Of a stretch of 64,000 nucleotides of DNA, positions 1 through 13,000 are shown in pieces. The notes under the pieces are model-generated. The model did not search any database, was not told the DNA's origin, and was given only the letters and a program-made list of their open reading frames with translations. Positions within the stretch are counted from its first letter, which is position 1, and each line of letters opens with the position of its first letter. Source of the DNA: Symsagittifera roscoffensis (lineage: Eukaryota > Xenacoelomorpha > Acoela > Convolutidae); assembly GCF_963678635.1 (NCBI RefSeq), contig NC_087064.1:57170338-57234337 (forward strand), written 5' to 3'. A program made the position numbers and the translations under genes.

Positions 1-565
1 ATTACGTTAATTCATGCCTGAACTCTGCAAAATTTTCTCAAAAAACAGTTATAGTCAGAATTTGATCATTTTTACCCCCATAACCAGTACCAAAGCAAGG
101 TTTTTTTCTTCATGAATCAGCATTTTACACATATTCAGCTCATTGAGAATTACGATCTGTTCATAACTTCAATTACATTGATATTTTCAACAAGGAAGCA
201 ATTCTGTCGATAAAGAATTCAACGTTGTCCGATACCAAACTTGTTCAATCTGGTCTAATTGAAAGCAATTCTTTTCATTTCAGAAAAACCTAACCTGTTT
301 TTAATTTTTTTTTGGATGTTTTCGCTTGTTAATGGATGTCTTAAAACGTTTTTGTGAGTCAGTCTTAAAACAAATGCCGGTTGAGGACTATTTCAAAAAA
401 AAATAACAAGACCTGCATTTAATAAAACTTTGTCTTGAAACAGACCTCGAACAATTATCTGGATCTGTAGCATACTCAACTACCTCAGACACGAAGAAAT
501 AGATTATTTAGTTAACATAAGCTATTTAACCTTTCAACATAGACAGCAAAGAGCTCCCTCAATTT

Positions 566-1290
566 TTTTTCAAAATTTGGTTCAAAATTTGTGATATAAA
601 AGCTGGGACAAGCCACAGTTTGGCTTTTTTGTCTAAAAAAAAACAATAACTCAAAAAGAGCCAAAACTTTGACCCCACTTTGGCTCTTTTTGACCAAAAA
701 AAATAATAACTCATTGACCAGGCCATAATAAGAAAAAAGCAATTTATAGCGGGAAAACTTTTTAAATGATTTTGCAAGTACACTGAGCGGCTTTGAAAAA
801 TAGTTCAAAAGTTATGATACAAAACCTCTTCCAAGCCACAGTTTTGAACTTTGGCTCTATTTTGAGTTTTAAAAAAAATTGTCTCAACGGCCAAAAAAAA
901 GAAAAAAAAATTATGGAAAGGAAGCTAAGTTAATGTTGTAGCGATAAGAACAGCAGCTTCTGATAAATGAGTAACTCAAAAGTTATGAACCAATCTATGG
1001 GGCAAGCCAGAAGTTTTTAAGTTAAAAATGACCACGCCGAATTAGGAAACGAGGAATATGTCAGAAGAAAGCTCAATGATTACTGTAATATTCAATGATT
1101 ACTGTAAAACCTTCAATGATTACTGTAACATGAGACTTTGACTCGGGCAATATGCCTAAGAACGTGGGTTGATCTCCAGAAATTGGGAGAAAAAAGGAAA
1201 ACTTTGCACAAAGAGAGTTGTTTCAGACGCAGTTTAAAAACTCAATTCTGTTGTTTTAATTTTGATTATTTTCAACAAGTTGAACAATGT
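566..1290 (+). repeat. Dispersed repeat, copy 1
   Basis: Two blocks recur downstream: GCTGGGACAAGCCACAGTTT at 603 (again near 2136) and TGACCACGCCGAATTAGGAA at 1029 (again near 2921). The minus-strand reading frames here are low-complexity by-products. Confidence 0.75.
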
Positions 1291-2084
1291 AGCACCAGAA
1301 TTATATGTGTGTAGGGAAGCGAACGATTCCGCTTTTTTCTTCGATCTGGAAACGTATCAATTGATTTTTTTTTGGATTTGTAATTATACAAGTTTATATA
1401 CTGTAGGAGTTGAAAACACTCCTCAAACCTAGAAAAAAGGGTATTCGGACTTGCGCTTTATCAAAAGCAAAATAGTAAAAACAAAGTTATAAAAGAATAG
1501 AAAAAAACTGCTCTGAAAAGAAAAACAAACTTGGATTTTTCAACTGCTTATGGTTATAATCATGGTAAATATATTGAGTGTCTACTTAGAGCATTTCCAA
1601 ACAAAAGCCGACAGTTGCCATTTTTTTTTTGATAAAACGTTTGATTTCATTAATATCTTGGCTTGGTTCGTTGTAGAAGTCCAGGCCTGGTCTTCCGAGT
1701 TTTTTCCTTTGTCTTTGAAAAGATCGCTTTGCGGTGTTCTTACATCGATAAGCTAAGTTGAAAGACCAAAAGTTAAGAGAGGTTTATCGCGGTTAAAAAC
1801 ATTTTTAAAACTTTGAATTCCTGCTAGGGTTTTTTTTCGGCTACTAGGACCTCCAGGATTGCTCTGAACCCTTTAAGTTCTTGGTAGGAAGTTTAAGATT
1901 TTCTCCTGGCTAGGTACCACGGGTAATTATGCTGCAGTCTTCTTGACAGTATGAGTAGACGTTTTTGATAACTTGCCAACAATTACCTTTAAAGGTCTTA
2001 TTTCTGTCTTCGTTTTAGTGACAAGTGTTGAATCCTTTCGATATCGGTTACATTAAAGGATTGTTTCCGTCAAACGCCTCAAAA

Positions 2085-3190
2085 TTTTTAACCAAATTTT
2101 GTTTCAAAATTTGATTCAAAATTTGTGATATGAAAGCTGGGACAAGCCACAGTTTGGCTCTTTTGTCTAAAAAAACAATAACTCAAAAAGTGCCAAAATT
2201 TTGACCACAGTTTGGCTCTGATTGACCAAAAAAATAATATCTCATTGACCAGGCCAAAATAAGAAAAAAGCTATTTATAGCAGGAAACGAACTTATAGCA
2301 GGAAATTATTCGTTAAATCATTTTGGCCGGTCAAAAAAAATCTGGCAAAATAAATCTTAGTTCCGCCCCTGGCCATCAGTATTGACCAAATTAACCCCTA
2401 TTATAGTGCAATATCAAAAATAAATGTGTTGTTTTTGTTTCATTTTTACAGGGCAACAGGGCAAGTGTTGTATTTTGATTTTACTGCAGGATTATTTTTG
2501 AGACAGGTTAAGCATGCTTGTGAGCTTTGGTAGTCACAAATAGAAACTTTTGCCCAAACCCGAACTGCCGGATCTACTTAACAATTGCCCTTTGGTATAT
2601 ACTTAAGAATCCCCCCTTTTAATAAAAGCAGTAAATTAGCACCGAGCTTTCTATTGAATAACTAGAATTTACTGCATTCTGATTGGTCCAAAACGCGTTA
2701 TTTTAACCTGTTTAACAATTGCCCTGCTTTCTTAAAAGGGGGGAGGCAATTGTTAAGTAAATTCGAACTGCCTAACTGCCTTATATATTTATGATTATCA
2801 CTTAGATTAATATCATAATGCAGATAATTTAAGTCCCATCAACCGCAACTCGGTTAGAAATTTAAGCCCGTGTGATTTAGGTAAAACCTTCAAGGCAAGC
2901 CAAGAGTTTTAAACTTAAAAATGACCACGCCGAATTAGGAAACGAGGAATATGTCAGAAGAAAGCTCTTTTTTTTCTCGATAATCAGATTTACAAAACGT
3001 TCAATGATTACTGTAATATGAGCCTTTGACTCGGGCAATATGCCTTAAAACGTTGGTTGATCTCCAGAAATTGGGAGAAAAAAGGGTAACTTTGCAGAAA
3101 GAGAGTTTTTCAGACACAGTTTAAAAGCTCAATTCTGTTGTTTTGATATTGATTATTTTGAACAAAATGAACAAAGTAGCACCAGAATTA
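2085..3190 (+). repeat. Dispersed repeat, copy 2
   Basis: Second copy of the 566-1290 blocks in the same order, with other sequence between. Near-identical in places. Confidence 0.75.
2562..2775. repeat. Inverted repeat within dispersed repeat copy 2
   Basis: CTTAACAATTGCC...CCCCCCTTTTAA at left pairs with TTAAAAGGGGGG...GGCAATTGTTAAG at right; a foldback insertion. Confidence 0.6.
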
Positions 3191-3194
3191 AAAA

Positions 3195-4300
3195 ATAGTT
3201 AATTAGTGTTTTAAAAATAGTGTTGTTAGTTTAATGCGTGTCTTGTTCCATCGACTATTGGATTTGAGTCGGGTCTGGCTTTTGTTAAACATCCGTTGCA
3301 TGAAAAATTGGGTCCTTACGCAACCTCCAATTTATCTTTTTTTTTTGCTCATGCTTGAGATTAGCTCATCGCCTTTTTTCGAATTTACCTCGTTGACTTC
3401 AACCGCACGCTCTTCTCCCAAGGTGTTTAGTCCCACCGTACTCTAAGATATGTACCAGTCTTCAGGCGAAATAGGATGTAGCCAAAACTTCTCGTAGTGT
3501 GCGGCCCGCTTTTTGCCTTATCCATTGAAAATTTGTTTTTGAGCTACTTTGGTCACCCTTTTCCATTTCTTCAAAAATTTCGCGATACATTTACACGATT
3601 CTATTTTTTTTCAAAAAAACCCTGAAGTATTGTCCTAGACTTTGGTTTCACACCTTGACTTTTTGGTCGCATTTCTTCCTCTGGCGCTTTTGTGTTTTGT
3701 TAGGGTTGTGTCTGAATAGCTCATTGAGCTTTTGCTGTTGCTGGATTGCTTCCTATACACTTACCTACGGATTTATTTTTCATCGTGACAAAAAAAACAC
3801 TAAGAGTATTGCTCGTTTTTTGTTCCGGTTGGCATCGAAAAGTGACTAAAATCTTTTGTGGGTTGCTTTGTGCCGTTTTATGCATCCATTACTTGAGACA
3901 ACTGGTTTTCCCATTTTTTTTCCAATTATCTTCCAGTTTTTCCAATTATCTTCCTTTAACTTGATCAAAGTTTACTTTTTTGTCGAAATTTTATGAGATT
4001 TAACCTGATTTTATTTTTCTGCTTTTGTAACCGAGATTTTGTTTTTATGGTTTGTTTTGCTTGTACGCATGAATTTAAAGCATTCAATCATTTCTAAGAG
4101 ACCTTGAGCATACCTGGGCAGACGGAAGCTAGATTTAGTCTTATGTGTCGTAGGGGCTAACTTTGTACAGTTTATGTTTATGAAAATTTTGGTTAAGGTC
4201 CTTGAAGGTCTGGTCACCAGTCTCTCTGCTAATCACTGTTCTTCTACGTCTGGACACGCCTATGAGTGCAGTGACACGCCTATGCACAATGAGTGCAGTT
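3195..4300. other. No gene recognised
   Basis: T-rich, with short low-complexity frames only. May include part of the element A 5' LTR, whose left border is not visible. Confidence 0.5.
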
Positions 4301-4372
4301 TGCCTCAAATTTCGATATTATATAGTCATAAATTTTACTTTCTAACATTCTCTACTTTTTCTTACTTCACCA

Positions 4373-4387
4373 TGGCGCAGTCAGCAG
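4373..4387 (+). promoter_or_regulatory. Primer-binding site of element A
   Basis: TGGCGCAGTCAGCAG directly follows the LTR end (CA). It resembles the complement of a serine tRNA 3' end, as in element C. Confidence 0.6.
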
Positions 4388-4677
4388 ATAAAAAGGGGGA
4401 GGGAAGAACTCTTTAAACATTGTTTCTTTTTGGGACTCTAGAACACCGGACCCACCGACTTATTGAAAGAAATGGATCGTGAAATTCCATTGGAGGATGA
4501 TAGCGAATCACGACATCGACCGGGATGACTTCTATTTTGCAGACACAATAACAAATGCCCGAATCGTCCCATTGTCGGGGGATGTAAGCAGAAAAAAACC
4601 GGACAGATTCCGAAAAGAAACTCAAGTCAAATCTGTACCTATGTATTGAAGACGAGGCGCAACGAATTTTTTAAGCC

Positions 4678-5276
4678 ATGGAAGCAGGAGTGGATTTCAA
4701 AATGACACGGTATCCTCGTTGGTTGGACTGCATGGAACGCGTTTTAAAACGCGAACGGAATGTGACGCACGAAAGGAGTTTGTTCTATGGCCGCAAACAA
4801 CGAGAACTTGAAGCATTCGAAAAAGCTCCACGCGGAAGACGGTGCGACTTCACAAATGCGGCGGAGATACATTCATAATGAATATGAAAGAGTCGAACTG
4901 CCATCGGGAATTGTCGCGTTAAACAAAAACGCCGGAAGAAATATAAAGGATTGCTTTATCCTATGAACTGGGGGATAGAGCATACAAGTCATACACGGGA
5001 AAGCCATCGGCATCAGTGCTGTAAATCAACATCAAAAAGGAACCGGTGGGGAACATCCGACGGGGAACAGGATATTTCCGAAACCGAGGGCGCGGCGGAC
5101 GCGGAAACGGACCAGGGGAGTCAAATTCTAGGAGGTCATATAATTGTAATGCTCCCAACTTTACGTTGGAACGTATAAACAGTTGTCCAACAAAAAACGC
5201 CACCTGTAAGGTGTGCCGGAAATTTCGTGTCGTCAATCGTAATCACTGTATAAAAAGACAGAAGCAAGAGAATTAA
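4678..5276 (+). pseudogene. Element A gag remnant
   Basis: Broken reading frames. One (5046-5276) holds an RGRGGRG segment and a zinc-knuckle-like CKVCRKFRVVNRNHC after an earlier Cys pair, where nucleocapsid is expected. Several stops and frame changes. Confidence 0.5.
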
Positions 5277-5299
5277 ACAAGCAGGTACACAAGATATTA

Positions 5300-8000
5300 G
5301 TACCAAATGCCAAATCTAGAAGAATCGATGGTTGGAATAAGTCAGATAATGCCAGAAAGAAAAGACGAGGAAGTCTATATTTCAAGTCTCGGCTTAATGT
5401 ACGTGTACGGCCAAGTGGCATTCAAAGCGAAAACAAGCATACAATGTAATTTCACATTAGTAGGAGGAAGATCCACCAGTACCTATTGCTTTAAAAAAAG
5501 TTTTACGGTTTAACGACGATGCCCGCCGAATTTCAAAGAGTCATGAAAAATTTAACTGAAGAATCCTAGCAAGCACACGCATTTATCGATGACATTTTAA
5601 GAGTTTCAAAAGAAAACAAAATTGAACCTATTTCGTTAGTAGAAAGAATATTCAAGGAATTCGACGTGGCAAAGGCCTCACCAAAGCTCCAAAAATGCCA
5701 ATTCCTAAAATCAAGTTGCCAATGGCTGGGACATCAAATAAGCAATACCGGAATTACGCCATTGATCCGAAAAACGAAAGGAATAGATGAAATGAAAGCG
5801 CCGCGGAATAGACGACAGCTAAAATCGCTGATGGTTTCTCTGCATACTTAACACAAGTTCTTACCAAACATTGCAGAAATGAGCGCACCGTTAGGAACCC
5901 TCCCAAGCAAAATGAATGAATTTATTGGGACTAACCAATGCAAAACGGCGTTCGACTCCTCAAGCGATTGGTGGCAAGCATAAATGAGCCTAAGCACTTC
6001 GATATACACCGTGAAATACGAGTCGTGCGCGATGCAAGTCACGACGGCTTAGGCACAATGTTAGAACAGCACAGCCAAGAGGGATGGCAAACCAACCATC
6101 TCATTTGCATCTAGATATCTCCATCCCGCAGAACGTAAATTTTCAACCAACAAGATCGAACTAATAGCCGTCGTATGGGCCATCGAATATTACAGAAATT
6201 ACATTTACGGACGTTTTTTTGCAGTTATTCTGATGACAAAGCATTATTAACCTTACTAAACTCTTCGCCAAAAGGAAACAAAACATTTTTTCGATAGATT
6301 AACAAGATGGTACGACAAACTACTGCCTTATGATTTTATGATGAAATACCGTCAAGGGTCAAACAAGGGGATGGTAGACTACTTAGCAAGATATCATTCG
6401 TAGGATGCAACCTCCTACAACATTCACAGTCGCAAAATGAAGCATGATAAATTAAGCACTAAATCCGGCAAAGGAATTTTAAAAAGTACAAAAAACTAAA
6501 GGACAGAGAAATCCAAAAAAAACACTCGGCAGTATCAAACGATAGAGGGCGGAAGATCACGCAATTACGTTTCAGGCAATGCCAGCAAGAGATCGCGTAA
6601 ATATGCAAACGCATCAAGTAATCAAAGCGAGCCCGCCGAGGCCGTAAAGTCATGCGAGCAAAATCCAGCCAATGGCGTACGAGATGTTTGCATATCGCGT
6701 AATGTATGCACGAGCGAAAAACAGGAAACCAGACTTCGCTCTCAATTGTTAAATTCAGGTGACTCAGTTTCTAATAAGTCCACAATTTTTTTTTGATTAT
6801 TCAAGTTGCAAGGATATGGCTCAAAAATTTGCAACTTTCTTTAACACCAGATAAGCCAGATAACATCACGGCAATTGTAGATACTTGAACCCAATCAGTC
6901 TACGTTAATCTCAATCTAGTTGTCAATATTTAAACTAATCAAACCACAACTCTGGGCTCGAGTAGTTCTGACTCTGATATTGAAATAATACCCAATGACA
7001 AACTACCCCAACGCGATACCGCATCAAAGAAACTCAGCACGATCCTTTCATTTCCTTCTAAATTTCCTAGCCTCTCATGCCCCTCATAAACACAGACAAG
7101 TGAATATATTCCATGATCCCAACGGACAGCAAAAGGGTGAGGAGAGTGGATCATCCAGATGTACTTTCTCTCAAAACAGTGGAGATAACATCGAGAAGGA
7201 CCCAATTCTGAAGATAATCAGAGAAATTCCTATGGATGGATGGCAGACTGGCAATACCAAAGGCACTGGTGACCCCGATAATGAATCGACTACATTATTA
7301 TTATCATGGTCGTGACAAAATGTGTGCCGCATCCAAGGACATCTGGATACCGATGCTGCATCGAAATTTGGCAGCAACGGCCATGCTATGCAAGCACTGC
7401 TTAGAAGCAGGTAAAAATCTGAAACTAGGTATAGCCACAGGTAATCTAGGAGAAACATATATACCAACTGAACCTAACGAGGTAGTCCAATTGGATTTTC
7501 GGGGGCCGGTTAACTACGAAAAAAGAAGAAAAAAACACGCATTTATAGCTGTCGATGTATGTCCTCACTGGCCTTTGGCCTCTGTTTGTTCTAGCAATAA
7601 CTCAAGAATTGTTTTGAAATTTCTGAGAAAGTACATAGCCACTCACAGGCATTCTCTAAAACCGCAAATGGACCAAGCCTCCTGGTTCTTTTCCAAAAAA
7701 AGCGAAATTTCTGCTGAATCGAAAACATCGAATTGTTAAAACTGCAGGTTAGAGACCATCGGGCAACCGGAATGGTAGAGAGAACCATCGGTTCTCCGAA
7801 AAATTAATGTTATAACATATCTGAAGGAACAGGGGGAATTCAAGGCATTAATACTAAGAGCGCTACGCGAATTGCGATTTGTCTCTAACAGTGAAACAAA
7901 CTTAGCTCCCTTTGAAGCACACCATGGGAGAGAAGCAAACACGGGACTCAGAAACATCGTAAAACGCCCAAGTTTCAAAATCCTCAATTGGAACAAAATA
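5300..8000 (+). pseudogene. Element A pol remnant (RT, RNase H, integrase)
   Basis: RT parts are recognisable as MPNLEESMVG, IQCNFTLVGG, MPAEFQRVM and FIDDILRVSK. The motif A Asp is replaced (SLGL). The connection region LKKCQFLK-type follows at 5690-5830. RNase H remnants fall at 6000-6380 and the integrase core at 7236-7739 (VQLDFRGPVNYEK), with DHRATGMVER near 7755. Many stops and frameshifts; nonfunctional. Confidence 0.7.
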
Positions 8001-8639
8001 TTAACCCGAAAACTGTCTGCTGTAGACTAAACAAGTGGGAGGCCAAACGATGAACCCTTCCGGATGGAGGATTGGGACAAACGTAGTGACCTCCAGAAAA
8101 TCGTCGTGGGCCCCGAATCCTCGATGATCAGGAATTGGCAGAAAGGGAAATCGAACTGAACCACCCCAAGGCTCCTCCTGAACTGCGGCACAAAACAGCA
8201 AAAACAACCAAGGAAGTGTACATAGCGTACCAACAGACAGACGTTATAGATCCAAAAAAGCCAGCCAAGTATAAATAAGTTAGATAAAAAATGGAAAATT
8301 AACTCCGCACACAGTAAAAATGAAAAAGGGCTATCTGTTACTAAGAAGCGGTGTTGCGTCTAGATGCGATCCACAATGGGAAAACGCCGTCGTAAGACCA
8401 TCAGCGAGCACTAAACGAATAACAGCGGAGAGTGTGGCTGAAGGTGTAACCGAAGGTCTGCCTATTGAGGCGGATAGGCCATCGCTACAGAGGAAAAGTC
8501 GGGCACGTGCCAAACGCTCGGCAAGGACGTCGACACGGTCACCGGGTCACGAAAAGAGTCGCGAAAAAAAGCGACGAATTGCGCAATCGAGCAGCGATTC
8601 AGAGGAAACGGCGGACGACACACAGACGCCAACGGCGAC
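8000..8639 (+). pseudogene. Element A C-terminal tail remnant
   Basis: An open stretch from 8320 encodes a Ser/Arg/Lys-rich tail (KSRARAKRSARTSTRSPG) comparable to the basic extension after integrase in element C. It runs into the N gap. Confidence 0.45.
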
Positions 8640-8839
8640 NNNNNNNNNNNNNNNNNNNNNNNNNNNNNNNNNNNNNNNNNNNNNNNNNNNNNNNNNNNNN
8701 NNNNNNNNNNNNNNNNNNNNNNNNNNNNNNNNNNNNNNNNNNNNNNNNNNNNNNNNNNNNNNNNNNNNNNNNNNNNNNNNNNNNNNNNNNNNNNNNNNNN
8801 NNNNNNNNNNNNNNNNNNNNNNNNNNNNNNNNNNNNNNN
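8640..8839. other. Scaffold gap (200 N)
   Basis: Exactly 200 N bases, probably a placeholder of arbitrary length. Confidence 0.95.
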
Positions 8840-8912
8840 CCTACCTTTCGATATTATACAGTTGATCTTTGACATAATTTACTTTCTAGCATTCTACACA
8901 TTTTCTAGTTAT

Positions 8913-9714
8913 TTTGTTGAGCGAAGTTCCTTTTTGCGACTCAAAATCGTGTTTATTGTGTCTAAAATTTTCACGAGGTACCACTGTTGCAGTCGAAATC
9001 GGTCAGGCTGTGGTAGACCTGAAGCTGGAGGTCAAGTTAGAGCGCGTCCTCCCACATTATCAATCACTTCCATCGCAGGGGATTCATTACACAAGGGGAT
9101 TCTAGTGAAAGCCTTATCACTATACTAAGTGCCTGCTGATTTTTTATATTCTGCCTGACTAACTTGATGAAAAAGTAAATAGATGCAGCGCTTTGTGGTT
9201 TTCGTTTTCTTAATATCGCTTCAATAACGCATCAGCAAACTGGAAAAACATGGTGATTTCCTAAAATTGGATTTTCTTTAAAAAGTTTTAACTTTTAATG
9301 AGATCAATCCTGTGTCTTTAAAACGAGCGTTATCTTATTCTCATAATTTTCATATTCAAAATTGTCAATTGAAACTACAGAGAAAATACAAAAATAAACG
9401 GTAGCTTTAAAAATCTCACTTAGGAAAAATGAAATTAAAAGCACCTCTAGTCTCATTTGGGCTGAACAGATAACAAACCAAAACCATCCGTGCTCGTTGC
9501 TTGAGGGTGATGCAACATTATCCAGTCCAGAAAAATAACCAAAAAAAATTCAGGTAGTTCTTAAGCAGGGGCACAACAGCGGTTCGCCGTGATGAGCTGT
9601 ACAGCTCGTATGTTGGTCCTATCCCTCGTGGATAAATGATCTTTAAAAAAAGAGACAAAAAGCTTCTTGACAAAACTAAAAGAATAGATTTTTAAATATT
9701 GAGAGTTCTGGGAA
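8913..9714. other. Intergenic sequence between element A and the VWA gene 3' end
   Basis: Short frames near 8862-9128 cross the LTR remnant and are not convincing. Nothing else recognised. Confidence 0.55.
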
Positions 9715-9720
9715 TTTATT
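9715..9720 (-). other. Candidate polyadenylation signal of the VWA gene
   Basis: AATAAA on the minus strand about 70 bp after the stop codon. No other gene evidence separates them. Confidence 0.55.
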
Positions 9721-9788
9721 AGGGTTTTGGTTTTGATAATCTGCTTTGGGGTTCGGGTATTATTTAATTCGTGTCCATTAATTATTCG

Positions 9789-10098
9789 TCACACGAGAGT
9801 CGATTGCGTAGTCGCCGAGTTACTCGTCTGACTATAATGGTGAAAATCAGCTGGAACTTCGGCGTATAAACTGCAGCTGGCAGCGGGCGATGTGCTTGCT
9901 TGGGAGGGGGAGGAGAATTTGGGGTAATGGGGGTGATGGGGGCTGAAGGGGTCTAGGATGGCACTGGATACACTCCCTCGGGTGGGGCTGTATTGGATAT
10001 GGTGGTGTGGGTGGGAGAGGGAGAGGGGGTGAGAATAGGGGAGGGGATGATGATGGTGCCCGATGCTTTCTGGGTTGAAGATAATGTCATTTGGATTC
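9789..10098 (-). CDS. Exon 30: cytoplasmic tail and stop codon
   Basis: Residues 1964-2066 and TGA at 9789-9791. The tail is rich in His, Pro and Ser (runs such as GHHHHPLPYSHP), with several Tyr near the end. It terminates S-T-L-V, a class I PDZ-ligand pattern (Thr at -2, Val at 0). CACHD1 also has a His-rich cytoplasmic tail, from memory. Acceptor TTTTAG, phase 2. Confidence 0.85.
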
Positions 10099-13000
10099 CT
10101 AAAATGGTTTCAATTGTCAAAACATTATGTATTTAAAATGATTTTTACCTTTTCTGGTCAAATTAATAAAACTAAACAAAAACTTTCTCAAAAATAATTC
10201 TTCGCTTGAAAGTTCACGATGTTGCTCACCTCGGATGGGTCGGCTGATGAGTTGATCTCATTTTGCAGTACGCAATTGCTGATAGAGTTATGCAGGCTAT
10301 CATTAGAAGCAGAGTCAGCACGCAGGAGATAATAATCACCAGAGGCAGGTTTTCTGAACAAAAAGCGACTAAAAGTGAGGGTTACAAAACAATTTTATGA
10401 TGACACCCCTTTCCATTCTATTTTTTTGCAAATTTTCTTCGATTTGTTTTGCGTTGAGTTTGAGTTGCCAAAGTGGCGTTTCTTGTAACATTCAGCAAAC
10501 TTCCAAAAATAAGTCAGCCAAAAATAAGTTCAACCAAAAATAAGTCAGCCTATGATGTGAGTAAAAATATAAACAAACGGGATCTCTTTTAACAGGCTTG
10601 CACCTTTGATAGACCCTTCGCAATCCACAGAAACCAAAAAAATCTAATGGACAAAACAATAGTTCCTTACTGGCTTGTGTTATGTAATCCTGCGAGTTGT
10701 GTTCAGCGGATATGTTGTGTGTTTTGGACTCTTCCATGCCCAGACGACCAGACGTCAGCCGACAGTCATTCGTGAGGAAGTCTGGCCGAGAGCGGACGAG
10801 ATCTCGAATTTGTTCGAGTGGTCGTTTGTGAGGGTGTGATGCCTCCAGCTTGGGAATAAGCTAGAAACAAGTTACACGTCCTAAAGATATTTTGGCGAAA
10901 AAACACTATCATGATATTACGGGCATTTTTTTTTTATTTTTAAGCAAAGATTTGATCGCAAAAGTTGTGAAACATTTTGCTCTGTGTTCTCAAATTTTTT
11001 TTCATAAAAAAGTAAAGTTTTAATTATTATTTGCAGAAAATTAGTTCGCAGATGGGCGCTATTGAAGCTATGACAAAGCTTCGGTCACCTGTTTTGCATC
11101 TGGAAACTGGCTTATCATCTCTTCTTGGTCTACTTCGACACAAGACTCTGCAATTAGCTCCCCCGATGACGTAATAATCGGCAGACAACCCACTAAAGAT
11201 GTGCCCGTGCTCAAGTTGCCTACAGCGTATGGTGTCTCGGGTGAATTTGAGTCATAATTTCGGGAGTGGAAAACTGAGTCCGATAATTGCACCCATCGAA
11301 CCTTTGATTCATGGTCATCTGGAACGACTGAGAGCAGTTCGGGGTTCCTGAAATTCAGAGAAAACAAATGTTCAGAAACCAAAAAAAGGTGCCCATGTTC
11401 TTATCTTGCTAAAATTTTTCATCTTTGGCACCGGAACCCCGGGTTTATCAGTCTACAAGTGAAATCGTGCAGCTTTAACAAAAGGGTAACACTCGGGAAA
11501 TGAGGAGGAGCTATTCTTCAGGAGAAAAGAAGCTTTGATCCCACCCCCCTCCATCCCATCCCCCCCCCCCCCCCCCGTAATCCTCGTATGATTTTTTTAA
11601 CCTGAGGGTTAGATCTGCTAAACTCTGGATGAACAAATCAGGTCGATCATTGTCATAACTTCCGAATTGGATGTAGAAGCTATTCGGTTTTCCACATGAT
11701 GACTCGATTGTTGACGTCGCCGTCGCGGGAGCGGATTTGTGAAAACTCAGAAGGAAACTAGTCTGCGGGCCTCCAAATAGCTCTGGAACAAATAGATAAA
11801 TTTCTAGCTAAGGTTTAGCAAATAAATGAAAGAAAAAAGTGAAAGAATAAGTCCCATAAAGCGCACAAAAGAAAGAATCCCTCCCATAGGTCCCAAATTG
11901 TCACTGGGACTCTGATGCGTCACACTTTGAGCCAATGAAAGCAGCTTTTTTCTATGAGCGGGTTAATGAGCCGCCTACGCAACGCGTTGAGAAAAATGAC
12001 AACTATTTTTTTGTTGTCCCCACTTGGTGGAAATGGTAATTCAATCCACATATCTATGGAGTCTAAATCTCGATGTCAAAAAGTTTCTCGGAACAAACAT
12101 TGAGGTAAATGGCTTAAAAACTGATCACAAAATATCGGTTTAATGATCCTTGGCCACTTCAACAGTTTTTGTTTCAAATTCTAGAGATGAGATTGAGCCT
12201 TTGTGTTCGGCGTGGTTTTTGCTCTAGAGAATTTTTGATTTTAAGCCAACAGTTTTGACCAAAAAATGTTGTAACCATCATAGAGATATTAATACTTTGA
12301 GTCCAAAATTAAAACAAAACAAGATCGCTCGTATATCAGGGCAAAACTCTGAAAATTCCGACTGCCCTTTAATGCCAATCACAAGCTTTTTCTTAGAAAA
12401 AAAGTATTTAAAACGTTCAACAAGATGAGAAACAATTGAGTCATTTTTAAAGTTTCATTTCGTGAATTTATCCCACCACAAGCTAATTAATTATCAAACG
12501 ATCCATTTTGCACGTAGTAGCTAAAGTATCTATTAGAGCAAATTGTTTGCCTCAGTTCAGTTTGGAAGGATTACAAATGCTGTTGACGCTTTATAGCCAG
12601 GATTGTGTTCACATTGAAAATTCGTGATACAAAAGGTGAAAAAGAAACAGCGATCGCGATTGATAAATTAGCGATGTTTGTTGCCACAAAACAAAATAGA
12701 TTATCGCTAATTTGGCTAATTTTTGCCGCTGAAACGAAAAAAATTCAAAATGAGACAAAAAATAATGAACTAGCGGGGTTCGAAAACGCAACCATCAGCT
12801 TAGTGCACATTTATGCTACCTCTGCCACACAAATCCTTAGATTTAATCACGTCATAGGGTTTATTAACTCACACTCTTGATTGAAGTTACTAGAGTGAGT
12901 TAAGATTTCTTTAATTTTAGCGCTGATTTTCTACGGAAACATTACTGAAAGACCCTTGAAATATCGCAGGCTTAGCTATGCAAAAAAAAACTCGGAATTA

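Larger units (their letters stand above)
4300..8912 (+). mobile_element. Gypsy element A, decayed, with scaffold gap
   Basis: A degenerate Ty3/Gypsy retrotransposon downstream of the VWA gene, in antisense orientation to it. The end of the left LTR (about 4310-4372, ttcgatattata...actttctaacattct) recurs at about 8846-8912 just after the N gap. Between them lie a primer-binding site, gag remnants, RT, RNase H and integrase remnants, and a basic Ser/Arg-rich tail, in the usual order. The left LTR boundary cannot be placed because most of the right LTR falls in the gap. Confidence 0.78.

Noticed and set aside
512-808. A 98-residue minus-strand frame rich in Phe, Lys and Leu.
   Set aside because: It lies in a dispersed repeat present again at 2.1 kb in disrupted form; composition is low-complexity.
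10492-10670. Extension of exon 28 to the end of its open frame at 10492.
   Set aside because: A good donor (GTAAGG) at 10670 joins in phase to the transmembrane exon, while the extension leads to a stop without a membrane anchor.
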